A stretch of 64,000 nucleotides of DNA from Acephala macrosclerotiorum. Lineage: Eukaryota > Ascomycota > Leotiomycetes > Helotiales > Mollisiaceae. The notes under the pieces are model-generated. The model saw only the letters and a list, made by a program, of their open reading frames with translations. It had not been told where the DNA came from and ran no database searches. Below, one piece after another: positions 57,301 through 64,000 of the stretch (positions are counted from its first letter, which is position 1; each line of letters begins with the position of its first letter). The DNA lies in contig MU119320.1 of assembly GCA_014904845.1 (NCBI GenBank), positions 1 to 64,000 on the forward strand. The letters run 5' to 3'. The position numbers and the translations under genes were made by a program.

Positions 57301-60300
57301 GTTGCTCCCGAGACGCCTACATCGGGCCACTTTGCTCCTAACGCTGAGCTCGTTGAGCCTGCGAAGGATGAGGAAGCCAATGAGCAGGCGGAGCACGGGG
57401 CTCCGGATACCATCCCGACACTGAATGTCCCAGCCGACGACATTGACTCTGGTCCTCAAAATATTCCATATCCCCAGGAACAAGGAGAATCATTCTCAGA
57501 GCCCTCAGCCACACATCAAGCAGAAGACCATCAACACGAGGAGCATCTAGGAGAGCCTTTAGTTGACGATCATGAGATCAGCCACCTCGACTTAGGCCAT
57601 AGACCACAACTTACGACTGAGGAGCAAGCGCCAAATTACGAAGACCTGCCAAAAAAGGCTGGCAATGAGATCTTGGAGCAGAACGCCTCCAACGTGACGA
57701 CTCCTTCGGCTCAAGGTCAGGAACGCAATCTTAGCGCTGATGGTACTCCAATGGAAACGCCCTTGTCGACAAGCGATGAATTCTTCACTCCCATGGTTGG
57801 AGGTACACAAGAGGCCGAGAGTTCTCAGTATCCTCTGCCGGACCAATCAAGAAGTCAGGAACCGACACCGACATTTCCCAAGGAAAGAGCAGTCGATGAG
57901 GATGAAAAGTCCAAAACACCTTCAGACGAAGGCCTTCCTCAAACAACTCGTTCCATGCCCCCTCCAGAACCGGACCAGTACGACGGACCAGAACTGTCCA
58001 TGGATCCAGTCTCTCATGCTGTTGTCCCGAAGCATATCATTGAAGCTCTCGACTATGCTGGTGTGAAAGGGACGACGAATTCTCACTATCAAGCTGAGGC
58101 TCATGAAGGAGAGGATCCTCACATTGGAAACTCTCATCTCGAGCATTCCCATGTTGAAGAACCTCACTTACAAGAATCCCATCCTGCTGAAACAACTCAT
58201 CACCACCAGTTGCTTGAAAAGGACCCTCATGTTCATGAGCCCCTTGATACATCAGCCACCTTTGCTGATCACCAGGATACCTCGCAGCCTATGACTGCCG
58301 CTTCTTCCCGAGCAGAAACTTTCGTCTCCGCAGAGGAAGGACAGGACTCGGATTATGAGCATGGCCACGATGACAACAAGAATTGGCCCCTGCCTACGAA
58401 CAATTCAGCAAGCAGGGACGTTGAATTTGGTGCCTGTAATCAACCCGCTATTCATACTGATGACCATGAGCCAGATTCATCCGATCACGAACCACATGAG
58501 AAACCAATGCCAAGCCCTTTTGGACTTGGAGCCGCCACAATGCATCATTCCAAAGCTGTTGATCGAGAAGACAGTCCAGGTCCACAGCCAGCAGTCGACC
58601 CTACTCACGAGGATGAACGTCAGCAGGCCATCAACAAAGTTGCCACTCAACCCGGCCTCACTCCCTCAGAGCGCCCAGAGCCAGAATTTGAGCAGTATGT
58701 CGAACGACCTAAGACACCAATCCAGGCTGCTCGCTTCGCAGACCAACCTCAAACGCCTGTCCAAGTGCATCCGCATTTCTCGGGGCGCCATGCTGAATCA
58801 CCTGTCACTGTTCTGAATGCTGATGATCTGTTTGATGATGATTCTGATGAAGACGAAGATTCAGGAGATTCTTTTTCCCTCAGGCAGTATCAGGACGTAC
58901 CACCTACGAAGTCCAGTGAGGCAAGATTGGGTGAACTAGAGTATGAATCTCAGACTGAGGATATCGCTGATCAGTACTTCCAAGATGCAGCCCTTGATCC
59001 TGTTCCTGAACATGCGACAGTTCATCGGTTCAGCGAAATTCCGCATCGAAACTCTGGCATGTTTGCGAACCTCGTCGATAGCATCAGACCAGACATGGGA
59101 CTTGTGAGACAGATGAGTGACCACCAGGCAGAGGAAGAGCAAGAGCACTTCCAGTCGATGAATCGTCCTGTATCTGTGTCTTTTGACGAGTCAGCTGGCT
59201 CGTATGATTATGCTCCTCGAGACAATTCGCTTCATGTTCGAACGCATACAGCAGATACCGTGCCGTCGTTTGAGTCATATGCTCGGTCAGATACGCCTAC
59301 ATCTCCATCAGAAGCAGCTTCATCTCCATTCCAAGAGTCACCTCACGATGAGCCTCGAATCCAATCATCATGGCAAGAAGATGCCCCTGTCCATGACGAG
59401 CATCCAGATCTTAAACCTCAGGCTTCTCCTCTGCAAGCCGGCTTTGATCCTTTCAACTCTACCGCTAATCCCAACTATGTCACGCCAAAGACCAGTCAAG
59501 CAAACCTTCAAGAGACAGATCACGATCCATACGGCTATTCAGGTAGTGTCGATGTTCCCAAGCCTCCCGTCAAAGACGTCCGACGTTCATCACCGGCACC
59601 TAGTCCTTTGGCAAGATATTTCGCCGCATCACCCAATCCATCAGGGAGGCAATTTCCGACATCACCAAGTCGATCACCAGGCCTTCCAACATTGAACACC
59701 TCCTCCACATCTCAATTTTCAGAGGGCCCTCCCTACGACTCCCCACCCTCGAGGACTAACTCAATGCAAGAGGGACAGCCACCGGAACAGGCCTCAACAT
59801 CTCCCTCCCCCTCTCCCTCCTCTCTCGCTCGCCGAACAACTGGGCCATCACCTCCAAAGATAGCGAGCAACCGCACACCAGTCTCTTCGCCATCCATTCC
59901 CAGCAATTCTTTCTTCCAGAAGACACGCTCGCTTTTCGAATCTGCTTCAGCAGCATCGCCAGCACCATCACCAAGCCCACCACCAGCCCGACCCCTGCCA
60001 GGATTTTTCTCCGTAGGTCGCTCATCACCACCTCCACCGCCGCCACGTAAGACCTCAAGACCGCCGAGTCTCTATCAAAGTGAGTCCGCAACAGCAGAGT
60101 ACAACGAAGAAGAAGACGGCGAATTCATCGTCCGAAATCTCGATGGTGATGGGAAACCACCAAGTCCAGTCTTCATCCCCACCTCCTCTCTCGCCCGCTC
60201 ATCCTCTAACACGCCTAACTCTCACACTGCCTCTCGCTCTGGCTCCATCTCCTCACTCCGCAAATCCATCTCACGAGATGAAGACGAAGGTGGAAATGGC

Positions 60301-60447
60301 ATCAGTAAAAGAGCAAGCAATCCTTTTTTGGGTGGCCTTTCCAGACTCGTAGGAGCGGGCTCGGGTGGTATTGAAGATAGCATACATAATCCGGAGCGTC
60401 AAGTGCTTTTGGGAAAGGAAGGCAGGGTGGAGCAGCAGCAGCATTGA
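54357..60447 (+). CDS. Giant low-complexity coiled-coil protein (2005 residues)
   Basis: Exon 1 54357-54881, intron 54882-54954, exon 2 54955-60447. The first 175 residues are a highly charged coiled coil (KEAEELEAKRKKEAEDLEEQ and similar), probably a dimerisation rod. The rest is intrinsically disordered: an acidic Glu/Pro/Ala part to about residue 800, His/Glu/Asp-rich stretches with short HxxxPH-type repeats (HIGNSHLEHSHVEEPHLQES), then a Ser/Pro-rich C-terminal third with SSPPPPPPRKTSRPPS and many SP/TP sites suited to proline-directed kinases or SH3 partners. It ends in a more ordered patch, NPFLGGLSRLVGAGSGG. Proteins of this kind are often labelled involucrin-repeat-like in fungi; no enzyme domain is visible. 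Possibly a scaffold at septa or the cortex, but that is speculation. The 3' end overlaps a second open frame. Confidence 0.75.
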
Positions 60448-60917
60448 TGAGTTTGGGTGAAGATTGTGGTGGTGAAGGAGAAGGGCCCGCTCCGCCCAGA
60501 AGGTTGAGGAGGAGTAAGAAGGGGAGGAGTGTTAAGAGGAGGATTAGGAGGCCGGGGTTTGAGATGAGTTTGGAGATGATTTTGGAGGAAGATGAGTTTG
60601 AGCCTGTTAGTTTTGAGGGAGAAGCAAGAGGGGAAGACGCGGTTACGAAAATCTCGAACATTGTGCGTGAAGGCTTCGATCCCAAGGCTTGGAAACTTGA
60701 TGACGAATACACTGCTAAGCGCGGACCTACGAAGGTCACGAATATTGTGCGCGTCGGCTTTGACGAAGATTCTTGGAAGCTGAAACAAGATAATGATTGG
60801 AAACCAAAAACGAGTTTTGAGTTCAAGGATGCTTGGCTTTGGGTTGAAGGCTGGAGAGCAAGGTTGAGAGCTGGAGGCGATCTGGTCGAGAAATGTAGAT
60901 ATAGGTATGAGGGGTAA
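60447..60917 (+). CDS. Overlapping C-terminal frame with duplicated 'NIVRxGFD..WKL' motif
   Basis: Starts in the stop codon of the giant protein (TGATGA overlap) in another frame; about 156 residues. A basic stretch (RRLRRSKKGRSVKRRIRR) is followed by EMSLEMILEEDEFEPVSF and then two copies of one motif, TKISNIVREGFDPKAWKL and TKVTNIVRVGFDEDSWKL. A Trp-rich end closes it (FKDAWLWVEGWRARL). Because overlapping genes of this kind are rare in fungi, the frame is probably the true C terminus of the preceding gene, reached by an unnoticed intron or a one-base shift near the CAG run at 60431-60442. Translation as a separate protein is the alternative. Family not recognised. Confidence 0.5.
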   Translation: MSLGEDCGGEGEGPAPPRRLRRSKKGRSVKRRIRRPGFEMSLEMILEEDEFEPVSFEGEARGEDAVTKISNIVREGFDPKAWKLDDEYTAKRGPTKVTNIVRVGFDEDSWKLKQDNDWKPKTSFEFKDAWLWVEGWRARLRAGGDLVEKCRYRYEG

Positions 60918-61347
60918 CGTTTCACGATATACGATGAGCGTTTGCAGCATAGATAGCGTTTGGTTCAAAAGCATCGATATTTCTGCTCAGCCAATGCCTC
61001 TACGTGAAGCATCCGCATCTGATCAAACGTCCAGCGTTGAGAAGCGTCGCGAGAATACTGCACAGGGTCTTGATCGAAGCAATCAGGCCTTGATCTTCTT
61101 CATCATTCTGTCCTCGCCTCGAGCCACCAATTGGTTTCCCTCAGCCCACTTCAACTCCCGTCTTTGGATGACCCTCAATGCCTCCATATCCTCGATATGC
61201 GTACCGTTTGCAACTGCTGCCTCGTATTCACGGAGGTGGATATCGAGCATGGCGTTGGTTTCTTCGATGGTGTGGTATTCGCGTTCGCTAATTCGACCTT
61301 CTTCGAAATTTCGCTTTCCATCGTTTCGGCACTGGAGATTGCCAGCA
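60918..61347. other. Intergenic region
   Basis: Between the overlapping frame and the small cysteine-rich genes. A 152-codon plus frame starting at 60907 overlaps both neighbours and shows no motif; not called. Confidence 0.35.
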
Positions 61348-61851
61348 TCAATTCAAATCCAGTGAATAGTCCAAAATGAAGATGAGATCAAAGTATACGC
61401 AAGACTCGACAGCCACTCCACCAGGATAAACCTTCCCCTCAGGTTCAAATACGGAGCACCCCCAGCATTTACATCGGGACGACAAAGATACCAAAGCCCA
61501 TTCACCACAATCTTGTCAACATGTGAAGGTGGAGGGGAGCAACCACAAGACGGGCAATCGCATGGGTTGTCGAGGTCGCAAGGGTTGCCGACTCGATTGC
61601 AGCTGTTGTCGGTGATAAGCCAGCGCCAGCCACGCCAGTCTTACGCCGGCTAGGCTGAAGAAGGCGTAGCTGTAACCGGGATAGAGAGCTTCGGAGATGC
61701 GCACGGAGGCGAGCAAGAGACAGATAATGAGGGGATGTATAATTGCTTTGGATAGTGGATTTGTGTTGCTAGAGGAAGGTTGTGGTGTGATGGAGGAGGA
61801 TGAGCATTTAAGAGCTACTTCTTTCAAAAAGTGGACTTCCACCCAGCTCAT
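61348..61851 (-). pseudogene. Small cysteine-rich secreted protein, broken paralog
   Basis: From the ATG at 61851 (MSWVEVHFLKEVALKC) a hydrophobic segment (HPLIICLLLASVRISEA) acts as a likely signal sequence before LYPGYSYAFF. Homology to the neighbour at 61869-62363 then continues in a second frame (ITDNSCNR, NPCDCPSCGCSP, NGLWYLCRPDVNAGG) and after the C5/G5 run at 61459-61463 in a third (EPEGKVYPGGVAVESC). Two indels, near 61615 and at 61459-61463, therefore separate the cysteine-rich core from its signal peptide and its tail. A very short intron could be argued for the first break, but not for the second. Confidence 0.55.
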
Positions 61852-61868
61852 ATTATGCTAGCCCTTGC

Positions 61869-62363
61869 CTAACAAAGGAACCGCTCAAAGCAGAAGGGAC
61901 GAGTAAAGCAAGCAAATATGGCACTTACGCATGACTCAACCGGTTGCCAGAATGAACCTTTTGGAGGGACATGAGGAAGCATGCAGCTTCCAGAATTCAC
62001 ATCCGGACGGCATAGATACCTATCGCCACCATCAATATCTCGAGGAGGAAAAGAGCAAGCTGATAGTTACCAGAGGGTATCCCCACCGGCCCATTGGATC
62101 GAAACCCTGTCGACATACGTGTTTGCACCTGTATTGGTACAGGCGAGATGGGAACATCCGCACGGGTTTCCGGCGTCGCAACCGTACATTTCTGAGCAAT
62201 CGTCGAGAACCACGCTCCAGGAGGAAGTATAGCCCATATCTGCTTCATCTTTTATCAACGATATTGCATAGTTGTTGTTGAGGAAGCCAAGGTTGAAACC
62301 GGGGCAGATAGCATGGCTGAGATGGGTGAGAGCGAAGAGCAGGAAGGGGATGGCGAAATACAT
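61869..62363 (-). CDS. Small secreted cysteine-rich protein
   Basis: Exon 1 62363-62071, a 51-nt intron 62070-62020, exon 2 from 62019 to a stop at 61869. If a GTAAGT donor at about 61926 is used, the end would differ. Signal peptide MYFAIPFLLFALTHLSHA, then ICPGFNLGFL and a Cys-rich core: LDDCSEMYGCDAGNPCGCSH, LACTNTG, and after the intron LWYLCRPDVNSGSC and PVESC. About 147 residues, no membrane helix after the signal peptide, at least eight cysteines in the mature part. Size, cysteine content and tandem duplication fit secreted effector-like or cell-wall proteins; no known family recognised. The shared motif WYLCRPDVN marks the pair. Confidence 0.68.
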
Positions 62364-62762
62364 GGTGGAGGCCTTGGCGAGTTTGGATGATTCGGATGAT
62401 AAAAGGATATTAGGTAGAAGCAGGGTTTGAATGATGCCTTACGAGGTGAGTTTCGTATGTTCCGAGGATGATATGTGACGATGATCCATTGATGTAAAAG
62501 CGAAGAGGATGTGGGAATGGACTACTTTAAGTATTAGCTTGCACTAGGACTGACTCACCTAACGATGGTCGGATCAAGGTTGCAGGATAAGGGAGCTTCC
62601 AACTTGCTCATTGCAAGAGGACTGGCTTCCAGCGATTCACAGAGTAGCGGCTTCGAGTCACCGTGATCACTTCGCTAGCATCAAGCTCGTTAGGGTCTCA
62701 AAACCCTTGATGCGAAGACCATCGAAGAGTCCCTGCCAAAATTACAGCCACATCAGACATTT
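62364..62762. other. Upstream region of the secreted protein gene
   Basis: Holds the promoters of the minus-strand secreted protein and perhaps of the small plus-strand frame at 62763. No element recognised. Confidence 0.4.
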
Positions 62763-63020
62763 ATGGTCTCATCCGTCGCTAAACGTGCCCTCCTCAATCG
62801 TCTCGCCGAAGCCCCACGCAGCACTAAACATGGGCACTCGGACTGGAGCCAAGAGTACGAGGTATTCATTGAGGAAGTTGGTCACATAACTTCATTGCCG
62901 CAGTTCATGAAGCTTGCGAGAGTTGCTGCAAGGCTGGCGAGGGCGGGAGATGTGGTAGAGAAAACGGGAAGTGAGGACGTGAAGGAGGTTACCAAGGAAG
63001 AGACTTCGCCAGATCACTAA
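62763..63020 (+). CDS. Small hypothetical protein (85 residues)
   Basis: MVSSVAKRALLNRLAEAP, then EYEVFIEEVGHITSLPQF and MKLARVAARLARAGDVVEK. Amphipathic helical character and ordinary codon use make it a plausible small gene or an exon of one. No upstream exon could be fixed and no family recognised. Confidence 0.35.
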   Translation: MVSSVAKRALLNRLAEAPRSTKHGHSDWSQEYEVFIEEVGHITSLPQFMKLARVAARLARAGDVVEKTGSEDVKEVTKEETSPDH

Positions 63021-63454
63021 TCCTGCTTCGACAAAGCAAGAGGAGATTCTGGTGAAGGTAGAGGGAGCGGGTGAGGATGAAGAGGGATGGGAAGGCGTGT
63101 GAATTGAGAGTTTGAGGGAAAGAGTTCTTTTGAAGGGCAGCAGTATCGACGCCTTTGAAGCGCAGAGTTTGGTAGTTGTAGATTCATAACGCGCTATTCT
63201 ACATCAGAAGCAGTAGAAGCAACTGGGTATCATCAATACAACAGTAATCTAGCTTCGAACAACTCGTAACATCCATCCATGCAGCAAATGGGTATCTCAA
63301 ACAGACAAGGAACAAAGAAATGACATCACGTCTAGTACCTCCAAACAAAAAACCACCATAGACCCCGTCTGCAAGTCTCACGCCGCATTCCGAACAACAC
63401 AATCATACATTAGAAATACTTAAGTCGCGGTCCAGCGTTGGTCACGTGACACCC

Positions 63455-64000
63455 CTATATCATGCTCAAGACCCACTTCGTCTTGTGCGGCTTCGATTCG
63501 ATGTGCTTCAACAGACTGATCTGGTCAACAAACATCACCAAACACTCATTGCATTTTAGGAGTCGTGGGCCATGGAAAGGCGAGTGGTCCAGGTGTTGTT
63601 GCAATTCCTCTTCGTCCTCGAATACCGCAACGCACTCATCACACCGATGCTCAGTGGTCTGCGTACCGCTTTCCTTCAAATCGTATGCCTGTTGTGGTAA
63701 AGCGTAATGCATCTCTGGTACTGAAGCATCCATGAGGAATTCCTCTGAAGTCTCCATCGAGGTGTCATTCGAGTCGAGTCCCAACATGTCAGTCCCGACA
63801 GGATCGACAACAGCATCCGTCTGAGTATATGAACTTGCTGAAGTCATTGGCATGTGTTCCTTGGCGGCGTGCTCGGTGAGCTCCTTGGAATTTGAGAATC
63901 GCGATCCGGGGCACTCCTCGCAGGGTAGGAAATGCTTGTTGACAACATGCTGGACCAATTCCATCTGCAGTTCAAACTCAAGGCCACAGTGGATGCACTC
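63455..64000 (-). CDS. C2H2 zinc-finger protein, 5' part beyond the window
   Basis: Open to the window edge; the visible C-terminal part has about 181 residues. Zinc-finger-like units: CIHCGLEFELQMELVQHVVN at the edge (63 kb end), CEECPGSRFSNSKELTEHAA, then after a Ser/Thr-rich, acidic linker CDECVAVFEDEEELQQHLD and CNECLVMFVDQISLLKHIES. The Cys-x2-Cys...His spacing is that of C2H2 fingers, but the last His positions are loose. These fingers often bind RNA or protein rather than DNA. Stop at 63455. The start lies outside. Confidence 0.7.
   Translation of the reverse strand, partial: ECIHCGLEFELQMELVQHVVNKHFLPCEECPGSRFSNSKELTEHAAKEHMPMTSASSYTQTDAVVDPVGTDMLGLDSNDTSMETSEEFLMDASVPEMHYALPQQAYDLKESGTQTTEHRCDECVAVFEDEEELQQHLDHSPFHGPRLLKCNECLVMFVDQISLLKHIESKPHKTKWVLSMI

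Noticed and set aside
60302..60974. Minus-strand frames of about 200 codons opposite the overlapping C-terminal frame
   Set aside because: Low-complexity Ser/Leu/Pro sequence mirroring the charged plus-strand frame, which has the duplicated motif.
1..64000. CRISPR arrays, bacterial operons or rRNA genes
   Set aside because: Spliceosomal introns and fungal protein families mark a eukaryotic nuclear genome; no array or rRNA sequence was seen.

Overview
The window reads as nuclear DNA of a filamentous ascomycete (Pezizomycotina). The genes have short GT-AG introns (about 45-60 nt, often with CTGAC or CTAAC branch sites) and encode typical fungal families: a Yvc1-type vacuolar channel, a HAK potassium transporter, a PTS2 3-ketoacyl-CoA thiolase, a NACHT-ankyrin STAND protein, a rhodopsin-domain (PTH11-like) membrane protein and very low-complexity proteins. 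Normal-GC gene blocks are separated by almost pure A/T islands (1-2930, about 6108-6275, 12118-12690, 43185-43560, 46490-46960), as expected of repeats eroded by repeat-induced point mutation (RIP). A plant-associated or saprotrophic Leotiomycete-like fungus would fit, but class-level placement is only a guess.

Layout. 0-13 kb: AT island, Yvc1-like channel (-), membrane RING-H2 protein (+), HAK/KUP potassium transporter (-), second AT island. 13-22 kb: small protein with a 15-bp minisatellite (-), STAND-type N-terminal domain protein (+), peroxisomal thiolase with two CCTCGG boxes upstream (+), then a frameshift-riddled gene with a duplicated novel domain (+). 21-32 kb: an accessory region with a NACHT-ankyrin gene, three members (A1-A3) of an unrecognised 'LWYRLK/PYFT' family, two members (B1, B2) of an unrecognised 'PSFFWLP' family, and two non-autonomous DNA transposons, one in an intron of B1 and one in a coding exon of B2. 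32-38 kb: a divergent pair of a membrane GT4 glycosyltransferase and a UDP-glucose dehydrogenase. 39-49 kb: a C2H2-like protein, a PTH11-like membrane protein, and a broken partial duplicate of the C2H2-like gene with its flank. 51-64 kb: a secretory-pathway membrane protein, a 2005-residue disordered coiled-coil protein with an overlapping downstream frame, a tandem pair of small cysteine-rich secreted proteins (one broken) and the edge of a C2H2 zinc-finger gene.

The main themes are decay and plasticity. Several genes carry lesions of the CpA->TpA (or TpG->TpA) kind near AT islands: an in-frame TAG in HAK, loss of the last zinc ligand in the RING protein and a TAG in the NACHT gene. Others carry single-base or 7-bp indels. 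The 21-32 kb block looks like a small uncharacterised paralog cluster beside an NLR-type gene. The housekeeping-like genes (thiolase, GT4, UDP-glucose dehydrogenase) are intact, so poor sequence quality alone is not an obvious explanation, though assembly errors at homopolymers remain possible.
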